A stretch of DNA of 64,000 nt from Melanopsichium pennsylvanicum (GCA_900208305.1 OAPG01000003.1:124001-188000); one strand, 5' to 3'. Shown: positions 22,701-33,179, numbered from the stretch's first letter. The notes: generated by a model not told the origin, from the letters alone. Made by a program: numbers and translations.

Positions 22701-22927
22701 CTTGCAGCCGAGGAAGAAGAAGAATCGGCTTTGATGGGCGACGGGTCCGAAGGCCGGTTGTTGGTCACGCGTGGAGATGCGTGGCTCAAATGAGCATGTG
22801 AGAAAATAGTAGGATTGTAGAATGTTTGAGAGGGTGATTGAGCGTAGCTACGGTTGGAGGAGGACATGTTGGGTGAAGATAGGTTTGATTGGTGTTTTGA
22901 CGAGGCTAGATTGTGGAGATGGCTCAT
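19749..22927 (-). CDS. Zn2Cys6 fungal transcription factor, two exons
   Basis: Exon 1 is 22606-22927 and exon 2 is 19749-22507. The 98-nt intron 22508-22605 begins GTAAGT and ends TACAG. Splicing gives 1,026 aa and reconstitutes a perfect binuclear cluster, C-x2-C-x6-C-x5-C-x2-C-x8-C, at residues 104-132 (CVEC, then FRRKQKC, then DRRFPC, NNC, IKRRLPERC). Unspliced RNA stops a few codons after the second cysteine. A coiled-coil-like stretch at about 190-215 (RIARLERILALND) may mediate dimerisation. The middle (about 335-550) matches the fungal-specific transcription factor domain (YFDAYFAHYNWARLPLHEA ... WHEIGSWIRDALDLGLHRD). The C terminus is Ser/Thr/Asn/Gly-rich and probably activating. Nuclear DNA-binding regulator; targets unknown. 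Neighbouring transporters are possible but unproven targets. Confidence 0.9.
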
Positions 22928-23638
22928 GATAGCCCTCTGCTGGTGATGACGCCGTGATGAAGGTGATGAGAGTGTGAATTTTATACACTCGGAAGAAGTG
23001 GCGCCATTGAGAAAGAGATGTGAATGTAGGTGACAGTGATGATGTTAGCACAGGATGAATAGAGAAAGGTGGATGGGATGACAGTGCGGGGGTCGCAAGA
23101 AGGGTCGTATATTCGGTATAGTCCCGCCCGACACAACGGATGCAGGCACATCTGCTGTCCTACCAACTACTCCGAGAATCTCGTGGCTTCCGAACAGCCA
23201 GAGCCAAGTCAGAAAAAGGAAACATATTAAAAAATAAAAATAAAATTGAAGAAAGGCGGCAAAAGCGAGGCGAGGCAATCAAAGCGGCGGCGCAAACGCC
23301 AGCCCAGTTTTTGCCAAAATAAAAAAAAAATCCGGGTCGCAGCATACAGCAATATCCTTATCACACTCCATATCGTGTTTCTATGTATTTTTCAAGCGCT
23401 TTTCGCGACCTCAATTTTCGAATTATTTGGTATATGTAGCAAACAAAGCAATTACGGCAAAGACAATGGGTCATCTCTTCTCACTTTCTGTCAGGCACAA
23501 GCACGCTGGTCTTTTCTCAATCCGTCTACAGTAATGCATCGGCGGAAGCTGTCTCGTACAATTCAGGTCGAGTGTTGTCAAGATGAAGCAATAAATTATC
23601 GTACAAGTGACAATCAACAGCAAGAAGCGAGCAACTAT
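22928..23638. other. Intergenic region
   Basis: Contains the promoter of the Zn2Cys6 gene. An A-rich tract (AAAAATAAAAATAAAATTG) lies near 23228-23250. No gene recognised. Confidence 0.5.
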
Positions 23639-25381
23639 CTAAGCGCTCGAATCATCCGGTCGTGTTTCAGCTTGCCCATTCAACTCATCGGCATTGAAAG
23701 CAGTAGCAGGCTTCTCTGAAAGCTCGTACTCCTCCACCGGCCAGCACACTGCCATGTACAATATATTTAGCACGCTGACCGTAGTGAATACCCACTTGAT
23801 GCTGTTCATGTACGATACCTGTGCAGCATGCCTTAACGCCTCCGGCTGCAGTTTCGGTACCAATGATGCATCGTGTCTCAATGCCGAGATCAGCTTCTTG
23901 ACCCCTTCCGCTCCATCTTGCGGATGCTTGAGCAAGTCGCTTGTGATATTCTTCCACATCTGCGACTCAAGCATCATCTGGAACAACGCCGTAGATAACG
24001 ATACTCCCACCACCTGACCAAGGCTTCTGAAAAGGTACACCGTCCCCGTTGCTACCGCTGCCTTTTCTTTCGATACTGACGCAATCAATCCAATCAGCAT
24101 GAATGTAAATATCGCGCTGGTGCCAAACGCCTGAGGGCAGAAGGTGACGAACTCCGCCCAGCCACTAGTGCTTTCGGTCCACGTCGCGCCGTATGCGGTG
24201 GAAACAATGTTGAGCATGCAACAAAACACGTTTGCATGCCAATACTTGCCCTTCTTCTTCATGTACAAGCCTGCCCAAAGCGAGCCAGCAGCAGCAGAGA
24301 AAGAGACTGGTATAAGATGCAACCCAGCTTGGGAAGCAGACTGAAGCCGAACCGACTGGAACCACAGCGGAAAGTGGAAGATTGTTGCGAAATGGGCGAA
24401 GCTTCCGAGGAAGTAGGAAGCGCCGATGAGGGCAGGCGATTTGCGGGTTAGAAGCGAGAGTGGCATGACTGGCTCTTTTACCACCCAGCCCTCTACCAAG
24501 ACGAAAAAAATCGCTGTGACCAAGAAACCTAGGAGGAATCCCCACACCAACGGATGCGAAAATGGCAGCAACGATCCGGACAGGAATGACATGGCGAGCA
24601 ACAGGCAGCTCGAGGAAGAGATGAGGCCGAGCGAGCCCAAAAAGTCGATACGACCGAGTTTCATCTGCCAACTTTGATCTGATCGTGCGATTGGGATATT
24701 GACAAACATGCCAATGCATACAGCACCGATAAGCAAGAATGGCACTTGGAAACCGAATGCTGTCCTCCAGCCAAAAGCATCGTTAATGAAACCTCCCAGT
24801 GGTCCACCGAGTGCAGAAGCTGAGCCAAACAGAATGTTTGTGATTCCCTGCCACAAGCCTCTTTGTCTAAGCGGCACCAAATCGGTCATGCAGATCGATG
24901 AGGTTGTCAACAATCCACCTCCGCCGATTCCAGCCACAAATCTGGCCACGAGCAGCACATCCATGGACTTTGCGACTGCACACAGGCATGTTCCCGTGGT
25001 GAAAAACGTCAGTGCGATGAGCAGTGCACCTTTGCGCCCGACAATGTCGGAAAGGCGACCGTAGATGGAAGAGAAAGCGCACACCGAGAGCAGATACGAG
25101 CTGCTAAGCCAACCGGACTTCTCAGAAGCCTTGAACGAGGATGAGATAGAAGAGATGAGGGTGACGACAATCGTACCATCGAGAGCGGCCATGAAAAGGA
25201 CGACCCAAAGAGAACCAATGATGATAGCGAATTTGAGCCCCTTTGGGTATTGGTCGAGGATGCTCTCGTCCACGGGTGTGCTTGCTCCACTATTGGGCGT
25301 GGCGCCGTAAGATGGCGGCGATGCATGTCCATTGTTGGATGGGGACGCCGCTAGGGGGGTGGTTTCTGTAACATCTGGCAT
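23639..25381 (-). CDS. MFS transporter, DHA2 (14-TMS), Vba/Fnx1-like
   Basis: 580 aa. The N-terminal cytosolic tail is about 48 residues. The first helix has the DHA2 signature LDGTIVVTLISSI, and the loop 2-3 motif is GRLSDIVGRKG. Motif C-like glycines (GSASALGGPLGGFI) are in helix 5. About fourteen hydrophobic segments are visible. Resemblance is strongest to the yeast vacuolar basic amino-acid transporters (Vba1/2) and fission-yeast Fnx1, so transport into or from the vacuole is a reasonable inference, but drug or siderophore export by related DHA2 proteins cannot be excluded. It is divergently arranged with the ferroportin-like gene and shares a ~0.5-kb promoter region with it. Confidence 0.85.
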   Translation of the reverse strand: MPDVTETTPLAASPSNNGHASPPSYGATPNSGASTPVDESILDQYPKGLKFAIIIGSLWVVLFMAALDGTIVVTLISSISSSFKASEKSGWLSSSYLLSVCAFSSIYGRLSDIVGRKGALLIALTFFTTGTCLCAVAKSMDVLLVARFVAGIGGGGLLTTSSICMTDLVPLRQRGLWQGITNILFGSASALGGPLGGFINDAFGWRTAFGFQVPFLLIGAVCIGMFVNIPIARSDQSWQMKLGRIDFLGSLGLISSSSCLLLAMSFLSGSLLPFSHPLVWGFLLGFLVTAIFFVLVEGWVVKEPVMPLSLLTRKSPALIGASYFLGSFAHFATIFHFPLWFQSVRLQSASQAGLHLIPVSFSAAAGSLWAGLYMKKKGKYWHANVFCCMLNIVSTAYGATWTESTSGWAEFVTFCPQAFGTSAIFTFMLIGLIASVSKEKAAVATGTVYLFRSLGQVVGVSLSTALFQMMLESQMWKNITSDLLKHPQDGAEGVKKLISALRHDASLVPKLQPEALRHAAQVSYMNSIKWVFTTVSVLNILYMAVCWPVEEYELSEKPATAFNADELNGQAETRPDDSSA

Positions 25382-25888
25382 GATGTTCTATGACAGACCG
25401 AGACGGGGCCTTTCTACAGGAGCGATAACGTGTTGACAAGGTGTTCGGAGCAAGCAAAGAAACAAGGCCAATGGCACAGGGGAGCAAAGGAAGAAAGCTG
25501 GGAAAGAGTCAAGTCCATGGAAAGACATGCACAGTACAGTACGTAAACGACGAAGGAAAGTATTCCGCGTCAGTTGTTATGCAACGACGCACGCATGCAA
25601 TACAATTCGGCACCGCCAAGCTTTGCGACAGCAGGTGCATGCGCATGGGGGACACGAAGAGCTTAGCTATACTGTAAAGTCAATATCAAGTACTTTACTG
25701 TATAGCCGGTCCCAATATTTTCCAGCTCCTCTGTTAGGTAGCACAATATTCACCGCTGTGACGAAGAACTGCCAACTTTGGACCCTGAGACATCCACGAG
25801 GAAAAGCGCAAGCTGCAACCTCCATCCAAATCCAGTCATAATCAGCATCAGTGTCACTCGTTCGAAGGGACAAAAGCTCATCAACATC
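25382..25888. promoter_or_regulatory. Shared divergent promoter region (MFS / ferroportin-like)
   Basis: About 500 bp between two divergent transporter starts. One GATAA core is visible at 25421-25425 (GCGATAACG). GATA factors regulate iron genes in smuts, but one 5-bp match has no statistical weight. A TATACTGTA / TACTGTATA pair occurs at 25668-25703. Confidence 0.4.
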
Positions 25889-27712
25889 ATGAGCAGGACA
25901 GCCACGGCTACCACCATCGAGGGAAATCATGAAATCAACGATGGTGACTCAATCGCACTTGAGCCACTGGGTCGCCTCGAACGCACGACGAGTCGTACCT
26001 CTACCGCAAAGTGTCGAGATGGCCATACTAATCCAGGCACCAACGTCAGCAACCATCTCGAGAAGCAACAGCCCAAAGTGATGGGTGCGGAAGAAGGTGT
26101 TGATGGTGCAGACAACTCTTTTGGTGCCGTGTCCGCTGCTGGGCCTTCCGATCTGGACGGCAGAGGAACTCTCTTACTCGCCATCCAACATGCCTCTTCA
26201 TCCTGGGGCTATCGCAGTGCCGAATTTGCCTACCCGCTCATGATGGTCCAATTGTTCACCGGTACTCTCCTTCCTGCTTCCATCTATGGCTTTGTCACCA
26301 CTGCAGGCGCCATCCTTTTCTCGAACAATGTCGGTCGTCTGATCGACACTGGTGCGCACACCAAGCTCCGCACATTACGCGGCATGATCCTTTCTCAGAA
26401 GCTACTTGTCGGCGCCTCTTATGCTCTCTTCATTGTCCTTTTTTCTTGTTCGTCGCTCATCAGAGAAGCAGAAAACGGAGGCAAAGGTTCGCAGGATGCA
26501 AAAGCAAATGTTCGACCTTGGGCCATCTTCGCTACTATAACTTTGCTCGGCATCGGTGTGGTCTTGTCCAATATTGGAGTCAGTGTAGGCGTAGAGAGAG
26601 AATGGGTGACCATCATCAGTGATGGCTCTTCAGCAAGGCTGACGAGGCTCAATGCGATCATGCGCAGGATTGATTTGATTAGTAAGCTGGTGAGTCCGCT
26701 GTTCGTCAGTGCGCTCACTTCGACGATCAGTTACAAGTTGGCAAGTGTGATATTGTTAACCGTGAACGCGGTCACAGGTATCTTTGAATTAATCTTTGTT
26801 GGGATCGTCTACCGCAGGTTCCCATCGCTGGCTGCAGATGAGAAGGCTGCTATCACGAGGAAACAGGCAGCAGCAGAAAATAGATCTTGGCGCTCTGGAT
26901 CAAACGAGCAGCTATCTTCAGCTGAGAACAAAGGTCAAGGACGCTTGACGAGGCTCTCAAGAAAGGTCGCCAAGTCAGTAGCAGAAGATGTCAAGCAGCA
27001 GTACCGAGATTGGATTCTCTTTGTCCGGCTTCCTATCTTTCTGACCTCTGTCTGCATTTCGCTGCTTTACATGTCGGTCCTCTCTTTCGACCCGACCTTC
27101 ATCGCCTATCTCAAGTCCGAAACGCTGTACTCTGATGCTTTCATCGCCGGCATGAGAGCGGCGGGCGTGGTGGCCGGTCTCATAGGCACCTTTGTGATGC
27201 CAATCCTGGAGAGACGCATTGGCCTCGTTCGTACCGGATCGTATTCTCTCTTTGGCGAACTCATCCCTCTTATCCCTGCAGTGGTATCGTTTTGGATCAC
27301 AGGCTCGCCCACTGACCATCTCGGATTGTCGGACAAGCATCGTCCTAGCTGGAATACAGGTTTGCTCTTCTCTGGCTTAGCTCTTTCCAGAATTGGCTTG
27401 TGGTCGTTTGATCTTACTCAACTTGCCATGATCCAGACAGCTCTGTCGCCAGAGCAGTTGGGCCCAGACGCAAGCAGGAAGAACGCTCTGATGGCGCTCC
27501 AATTTTCGCTTCAAAACGTGTTTGACCTGGGCCACTATGGATTAACATTAGGTTGGAACAAGCCGCAGGAGTTCAAGTATGCAGCAACGGTAAGTTTGGC
27601 TGCAGTCGGTGCAGCTACGGTCATCTACCTGGTATTCTATGCTAGGAGGGTCCGAGGTCATATTGTGCACTTGGAAGGTCTGCAGCGGCTGCTCAGTAGG
27701 AAGGAACGTTGA
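25889..27712 (+). CDS. Ferroportin-family (SLC40A1-like) metal exporter
   Basis: I prefer the ATG at 25889 (MSRTATATTIEG, 607 aa). An in-frame ATG at 25778 would prepend 37 residues without family resemblance. After a hydrophilic N terminus, helix 1 begins SSWGYRSAEFAYPLMMVQLF and continues LLPASIYGFVTTAGAI ... VGRLID, matching the ferroportin N-terminal signature. A long basic cytosolic loop (about 320-380) separates the two bundles. The second half carries a GLWSFDLTQLAMIQ segment equivalent to the conserved ferroportin helix with its metal-site region. Known members export Fe2+ (and Mn2+ or Co2+), at the plasma membrane in animals and at plasma, vacuolar or plastid membranes in plants. The compartment in this fungus is not evident. 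About ten to twelve membrane spans; frame intact. Confidence 0.85.
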   Translation: MSRTATATTIEGNHEINDGDSIALEPLGRLERTTSRTSTAKCRDGHTNPGTNVSNHLEKQQPKVMGAEEGVDGADNSFGAVSAAGPSDLDGRGTLLLAIQHASSSWGYRSAEFAYPLMMVQLFTGTLLPASIYGFVTTAGAILFSNNVGRLIDTGAHTKLRTLRGMILSQKLLVGASYALFIVLFSCSSLIREAENGGKGSQDAKANVRPWAIFATITLLGIGVVLSNIGVSVGVEREWVTIISDGSSARLTRLNAIMRRIDLISKLVSPLFVSALTSTISYKLASVILLTVNAVTGIFELIFVGIVYRRFPSLAADEKAAITRKQAAAENRSWRSGSNEQLSSAENKGQGRLTRLSRKVAKSVAEDVKQQYRDWILFVRLPIFLTSVCISLLYMSVLSFDPTFIAYLKSETLYSDAFIAGMRAAGVVAGLIGTFVMPILERRIGLVRTGSYSLFGELIPLIPAVVSFWITGSPTDHLGLSDKHRPSWNTGLLFSGLALSRIGLWSFDLTQLAMIQTALSPEQLGPDASRKNALMALQFSLQNVFDLGHYGLTLGWNKPQEFKYAATVSLAAVGAATVIYLVFYARRVRGHIVHLEGLQRLLSRKER

Positions 27713-28905
27713 TCCAGTCTAATCCCTTATTTTCTCCTACACTAAATAGCAAGACGAACCTAACATGTCAAGATAATAATATGCACGGAAGTGTTAGACT
27801 TGAAGCGAGTTGAGGCTTTTAGTTGAGTAAGGTAAGCATTATTAAGACAATATAAGCCATTTGGAATGACCAAAACTGTATAACTTACGGCAGCACTGTG
27901 ATGTACGGTAAAGTAATTTGGCTTTTGTTGGGTTAGCAGTAAGCGCGAGTCGGTTGTTGATGCTCGCTTTTTTGAATGATCCGGCTACCAAACAAATTTG
28001 AGTAGACCGTGGACCGGTGATTCCTCACCTTTTGTTCTCGTTATGGTCGATGTAAGGTGCATGACCGGCTTTTGTTTTGCTTATTGACCGCTTGATATTC
28101 CTCGCTTGTATCCCTCAGAGCCCTCAAATTGGTGTTCAGCTCCGTACAATGTGCCAAAACTTTGATCTCACGACCAACACCAGTGTCGGTTCCTGCTCTC
28201 CACACAGGGTCTTGTTATGCTACAGAGAGACGCGTTGCTTTCAGCGGTAACTTTTACATTCTCCTCACTTGAGTTGCCACTGTAGCAAAGGGAAGCGCTT
28301 TCATAGTCGACTTTCAGACCAATGTTTTCAACTGCACCCCGCATTTGGTTAAACCTGGTCATCATCTCTACATTTGGAACCCTGAAATCGCGCACTTTTC
28401 AGCACGGCATGCTTGGCGGCCTATTGGTATCCGCGTTGACCTTCCACCGCTTTCAGATTTCATTCTGTCGGCTCTTGAACCCCAAACCCTGACATGTGCG
28501 TTTCTGTCAGATACAGCGTGATGAACGATCGTCGTGTCTGTCTCATCAATACTTTGATTGCAGCCCGTCCTTTGACGTGTGTGCCTCCTGTAACTTTTCA
28601 CTTGTGCTGAGTCGCTTACGCTCCACAAAGCGACTTGTTGAAAGCCATGCCAGCAGCGAGTGTTGTATTCAAGTGGCCAACCTTCAAATATGCCTCAGAT
28701 TCGTGGTCGATGGTGCAAATTTTCCTTCACCGTCTGCTCTGTCTTCCTTCTTCATCTCACACTCGGTAGCTCGTGTTCCACTTTTCTCGTCCACACCTTC
28801 CTTGCTCGACCTTTTCCGCGCCGTCCTCCTTTAGATCGACAATACAGTTCCGACACCGTTAGATAGTTTCCTATCGCATTCACTACCACATTCAAACAAA
28901 ACACG
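27713..28905. other. Intergenic region
   Basis: About 1.2 kb holding the promoter and 5' leader of the acyl-CoA oxidase gene. No other gene, repeat or RNA recognised. Confidence 0.5.
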
Positions 28906-31143
28906 ATGTCCAGACCAGACCCAGAGGCAACCACATTTCGGCCGCTAAATGAGCCCATTGGGTCGCAGCCCGCAGCCAAAGTCACTCTCCCCATCCCCAT
29001 GGGTGAAGTTGCTGCCCGTACATCGCAAGACATTGCCGCCGCTCGTGCTGCCGCTGATTTTGACCCTGAACGGATCGAAGACACTCTTCGCGATGCTCGT
29101 ATCGACAACGCTTCGCGCAAGAGCGTCATGAACACGCTATCCAAGGACCCCATCTTTGGTAACTGGAAGAAGCGTATGGTTCACATGAATCGTGAACAGC
29201 AGATGCGTCAGTCTCACTTTGCCTGTCGTCGACTTCTGGAACTCGCCGAAAAGAATGGTTGGACCACGCACGAGATTATCGAAGCTGCACTGACGCTCGA
29301 TCTGCAGAGTCCGATTACTATTCACTGGGTGGCGTTTGTACCCGTCATCTTTGGTCAGGGTAACGCCGAGCAGATCGAGAGGTGGGGGAACAAGGCCATG
29401 AACCACGAGATTATGGGATGTTACATGCAGACAGAACTGGGTCACGGAACCAACGTTCAGCAGTTGGAGACCACTTGCACCTACGATGACGCTAGTGATA
29501 GCTTCATCCTCCACAGTCCTACTTTGACCAGTACCAAGTGGTGGGCAGGTGGTCTCGGAACCACAGCCACCCACGGTGTCGTGCAAGCCCAGTTGATTAT
29601 CCACGGCAAGCGCTACGGTCCTCATCTCTTCTTCACCCAATTGAGAGATATGGACACTGGAAAGCTCCTGGATGGCATCGTTGCGGGTGATATTGGTCCT
29701 AAGACGTACGGAGCCTTTGGAGGTCTCGACAATGGATGGGCCCGCTTCAACCAGTTCAAGCTCCCGCGTGATCACATGCTCTCTAAGCATGCCAAGGTCA
29801 AGAAGGGCGGAGAATACATCAAGCCTCCCAGTGACAAGTTGAGTTACGGTGGTATGATCTTTATTCGCTCCCAGATGATCGACCGTACCGGCTGGATGCT
29901 TTCTCGTGGTGTCACCATCGCCACCCGCTACGCACTTGTCCGTCGTCAGTTCAGGGACCCTTCATCCAAGGACATCAACGACGTGGAACGTTCTGTTCTC
30001 TCGTACCCCTCTACTGCAAGACGTATCTTGCCGCTCTTGGCCAAGGCTTATGCGTACATTCTTGCCGGTCGTCGCATGAGGACCTTGTACGAAGACATGG
30101 CACAACAACTTGAGGAGGGTAACACCGAGCTCCTCGCCGATGTGCACGTCGCTTCGTCTTCGCTCAAGGCCTACTGTACCAAGCAGGCCCTCGACGGAAT
30201 TGAGGAGTGTCGTCAAGCTCTAGGTGGTCATGGATTCTCTGCCTATGCTGGTTTCACCTCGGTCTTCCCCGAACAGGCTCCCGCAGTCACATACGAAGGC
30301 GACAACATCGTTCTCGCCTCGCAGGTGGGACGAGCCATGCTCAAGATTTCGGGCGAATTAGACACCAACCCCAACACCAAGCTCGCTGCCACCTCTGGGT
30401 TCCTCAAAGCCATCTCGCAGAAAGGAGCGATCCCATTCACCCAACCCAAACAGGCGAGTGATTGGTATAAGCCCCAAGTGTACAGTGCAGCGCTTGGATT
30501 GAGGGCTGCGCAACTGGTGGTGGATCTGCGAGCCGAGATCAAATCCGGCCGACCCTTTGTTGACTTGTCGTTCGAGTGTATCGAAGTGGCCAAGTCTCAC
30601 GCCGAGTTTGTTGTGGATCTTTGGTTTGGTGAAGGTATTAGAGATGATGCAGAGCGATTGGGTGAACGCGAATGCAAGTGGCTCAACAAGCTCGTCACCC
30701 TCCACGCTCTCATTGCTCTGTCACGTAACATTACTCCTCTTGTGCTCCCCGCAAGTCAAGGTAGGAATTTGGCCGGTTACGCAAACAAACAGGCTATCCT
30801 CACCCCCGAATCTGTCATCCTTCTCGAGAAGGCAATCAGGGATCTGGTTTCAGAGATCTTGCCTCAGGTGATAGGCCTCTCGGATGGATTCGGCTGGCTC
30901 GACTGGGAACTCGGAAGCAGTCTCGGTAGAAAGGACGGAAGGGTGTACGAACAGTTGATGGCAGATGCGGAGGGAAATCCCCTCAATCACCCCGGTGCCA
31001 TTCCCAACTTGGAAAGCATCGACAAGGTCGGCGTTTACAAGTACGGCTCGAACAACATTGGTAAAGGCGTTCCCGACTGGTACTCTACCGAAATCGGTCC
31101 CATGCTCAAGGCGGCTGCCAAGAGAGTTGCCGAGAACTCCTGA
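28906..31143 (+). CDS. Acyl-CoA oxidase (peroxisomal beta-oxidation)
   Basis: 745 aa, the usual length for fungal Pox enzymes. It catalyses the FAD-dependent, H2O2-producing first step of peroxisomal fatty-acid beta-oxidation. The N-terminal acyl-CoA oxidase region (about 30-160) is followed by the FAD-binding middle domain with the signature CYMQTELGHGTNVQQLETT and then TKWWAGGLG. The flavin/dimer helices include GGMIFIRSQMIDRTGWMLSRG and RRQFRD. A C-terminal ACOX domain (about 520-735) includes QALGGHGFSAYAG just upstream and a four-helix part after it. The catalytic glutamate region is YEGDN. The C terminus ends in ENS, not an SKL-like PTS1, which is common for fungal Pox proteins that enter by a Pex5-dependent non-PTS1 route. 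No introns. Confidence 0.95.
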   Translation: MSRPDPEATTFRPLNEPIGSQPAAKVTLPIPMGEVAARTSQDIAAARAAADFDPERIEDTLRDARIDNASRKSVMNTLSKDPIFGNWKKRMVHMNREQQMRQSHFACRRLLELAEKNGWTTHEIIEAALTLDLQSPITIHWVAFVPVIFGQGNAEQIERWGNKAMNHEIMGCYMQTELGHGTNVQQLETTCTYDDASDSFILHSPTLTSTKWWAGGLGTTATHGVVQAQLIIHGKRYGPHLFFTQLRDMDTGKLLDGIVAGDIGPKTYGAFGGLDNGWARFNQFKLPRDHMLSKHAKVKKGGEYIKPPSDKLSYGGMIFIRSQMIDRTGWMLSRGVTIATRYALVRRQFRDPSSKDINDVERSVLSYPSTARRILPLLAKAYAYILAGRRMRTLYEDMAQQLEEGNTELLADVHVASSSLKAYCTKQALDGIEECRQALGGHGFSAYAGFTSVFPEQAPAVTYEGDNIVLASQVGRAMLKISGELDTNPNTKLAATSGFLKAISQKGAIPFTQPKQASDWYKPQVYSAALGLRAAQLVVDLRAEIKSGRPFVDLSFECIEVAKSHAEFVVDLWFGEGIRDDAERLGERECKWLNKLVTLHALIALSRNITPLVLPASQGRNLAGYANKQAILTPESVILLEKAIRDLVSEILPQVIGLSDGFGWLDWELGSSLGRKDGRVYEQLMADAEGNPLNHPGAIPNLESIDKVGVYKYGSNNIGKGVPDWYSTEIGPMLKAAAKRVAENS

Positions 31144-31469
31144 ACAAATGCGTGCATATCGATTCCATTCTCACGCAAGTGCGCCTACTTCTGTTTATAG
31201 ACCGTCCTGTAATCTCAACCTAGTCCATACAGTACCTTAGAAACCAATTCTGGTCAGAACAAAAGACTCATTTGGAAAGTGATTTGCCACTCAGACAAGT
31301 GAAATGTGCATGTGTGTCAGAGAAAGACTGACTGGTCCATCTTCAAAAACGAAAGCAGATCAAATTCAGCAGGTGATTGGGGCGAAACAAGTATCGACAG
31401 CAAATGTGAAGCATTACCAACTTAAGAAAAAAATTCCATGCCCCTCCGGGCCTCCGGGGGTTATGGTTC
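31144..31469. other. Convergent intergenic region
   Basis: 3' ends of two convergent genes. A GC-rich inverted stretch near 31440-31462 (CCCCTCCGGGCCTCCGGGGG) might form a hairpin. Nothing else seen. Confidence 0.5.
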
Positions 31470-32666
31470 TCAACCCTTGAAACAAGCTTCAAATTGACTC
31501 AAAAACAGCGATTTTCCCTTGACCATCGCCGTCATCCACCCTCCGACGCTCATGAAACCCATATAGCTTGCGCCGCGGCTTTTCCCGAGCGGAACCAGGA
31601 TGACATTCATCGGTGGTCCACCTGCCCTTTTCAGCTTGTCTGTCTTTTCATTTTTGACGGCAGCGACGACGTTGTGTGCAACAAGGGGCGCATGTTGACC
31701 TGCCATGAAGCTTGTTTTTAGACCTGGGGTGTTGGCTGCATCTCCCACAGCAAAGTAACTTTCCCATCGTGGTGCGGTGACAGAAAAAGTGTTGTTGACC
31801 TTGATCAGTCCGGTCTGAGGATCAACGATGGAGGGGTCGATGCTTTTGATCCAATCTGTTGACGGTTTGCCGCCGTAGCCTAGAAGCAAGAAATCTGCCG
31901 AAATTGTCTCTCCCTTTTCGGTTTTGAACGTCTTGGTCTCCCCTAGGGAGCCTGTAGAGAGACCGTCCAAAGACAGACTGTCGTTGAGGATGATTCGCAC
32001 ACCGAGAGCTCTGAGTTGGGATAAGAGTTTGTCACTAACACCCTTGAACGAATCTTTACCATTGGTGACCAAGCCCGAACCACGAGTAAGGAGAGTAATG
32101 ACTTTGTTCGGATGCTGTTCGAGAACTTCACCGACAAATTCGACACCGGTTGGACCTCCTCCAATCACCAAGATCTCCTGTGCACTTTCGATATCCTTTT
32201 GCATCGTTCTGAACTGCTCCAACACTGCTTCTCGAGTTTGGGCCTTAGGATCAATACGTGAAGGAAACCCGTAGTCTGAACCAACAGCAAGGACTACTTT
32301 ATCCACCGTCATTTTGCTCTTTCCATCTTCCAGAAGCTCGATGCCAGGGAGGCTAGAGGAGACGTCACGGTTGACAGTGATGTGGTGAGGTGCAAGGTCA
32401 ATAACTTTTGTCGAAACGAGTACGACGTGACGAGTTTGACTGGTACCAAAGACAGTGGTAGAGCTCAGTTCGTGGACGATTTTGTCCTCGAAACCCGGTT
32501 CGACCGATGCACGCAGGGCGCCAATGGGCCAGTATGCGACGAGGTTGGCTTCGATGAGCACCACACGATGGGAAGATGGTAGAGATGTGGCGAGGTCTTG
32601 GGCAACCTTGATGCCTGCCGTAGCAGCGCCTACCACAACGACGTTCTTGAGCGTGTCCGATGACAT
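31470..32666 (-). CDS. FAD/NAD(P)-dependent oxidoreductase, AIF-2/FSP1/NDH-2-like
   Basis: 398 aa. A Rossmann fold at the extreme N terminus (VVVVGAATAGIKVAQ, about 9-23) binds FAD. A second one (EILVIGGGPTGVEFVGEVLE, about 165-184) binds NAD(P)H. The C-terminal ATG-like FAD motif YFAVGDAAN is at about 309-317. This layout and length match the AMID/AIFM2 (FSP1) and type II NADH dehydrogenase-like group, which reduce quinones at lipid membranes. There is no clear mitochondrial presequence. The C terminus has a short amphipathic stretch (GFMSVGGWMTAMVKGKSLFL) that could touch a membrane. The first glycine motif is atypical (GAATAG instead of GxGxxG), a variation seen in fungal AMID-like proteins. 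Electron acceptor not determinable. Confidence 0.88.
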   Translation of the reverse strand: MSSDTLKNVVVVGAATAGIKVAQDLATSLPSSHRVVLIEANLVAYWPIGALRASVEPGFEDKIVHELSSTTVFGTSQTRHVVLVSTKVIDLAPHHITVNRDVSSSLPGIELLEDGKSKMTVDKVVLAVGSDYGFPSRIDPKAQTREAVLEQFRTMQKDIESAQEILVIGGGPTGVEFVGEVLEQHPNKVITLLTRGSGLVTNGKDSFKGVSDKLLSQLRALGVRIILNDSLSLDGLSTGSLGETKTFKTEKGETISADFLLLGYGGKPSTDWIKSIDPSIVDPQTGLIKVNNTFSVTAPRWESYFAVGDAANTPGLKTSFMAGQHAPLVAHNVVAAVKNEKTDKLKRAGGPPMNVILVPLGKSRGASYMGFMSVGGWMTAMVKGKSLFLSQFEACFKG

Positions 32667-33179
32667 CTCTGTTACAAGATCAGCTTTGAAGAGATATTGT
32701 GTAGTAGAGAGGGATCAGGCAAAAGATAAAAGTTGCTTTAAGGTGAGGAAAGTCACCCCCTGATCAATCGAGGGGTTATTGTATTCGGGCTTCACATGGA
32801 GTGACAACCGAGACACCAAGTTCAACTACTTAAACTCTATGGGTCACATGACTGTCACGTGACCCATCTGGCCGGCCCCTCTCACTGCGATACGACGCGA
32901 TCATACTCTCTCTTCTCACCATATTTCAACAACACAGACCTCGCCGAGGCTGTCCTATCTTTGACCCGCCCATTCCACAATCCTTTATTTGCATGCATGT
33001 TCTCCGCATTCATGTCTGGTTAGGCCTCACGCGCATTCCGCCTCATATTCACGCAACGCTGAACCATCTGGGCCCCTTACGGGCATGGCTGGGAGCTTGC
33101 AAACAACTTTCCTGGGAAATTCATGGTTCTTCTTTATTCGTTCTGTTCATGTTAAAGCTTGTTTTTGTTTCTTGGCAGT
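32667..33179. other. Promoter region of the oxidoreductase gene and spacer
   Basis: Contains the palindromic E-box element described separately. No other gene is visible before the LTR remnants begin. Confidence 0.45.
32840..32866. promoter_or_regulatory. E-box palindrome upstream of the oxidoreductase gene
   Basis: Two 12-bp arms (TGGGTCACATGA and TCACGTGACCCA) around CTG form an inverted repeat with one mismatch. The right arm contains CACGTG with GTGAC flanks, the core bound by bHLH proteins such as Cbf1. It lies about 175 bp upstream of the start codon at 32666, a plausible operator position. Confidence 0.45.

Noticed and set aside
25421..25425. GATAA as an iron-regulator site
   Set aside because: A 5-bp match is expected by chance in 500 bp; not claimed as an operator.
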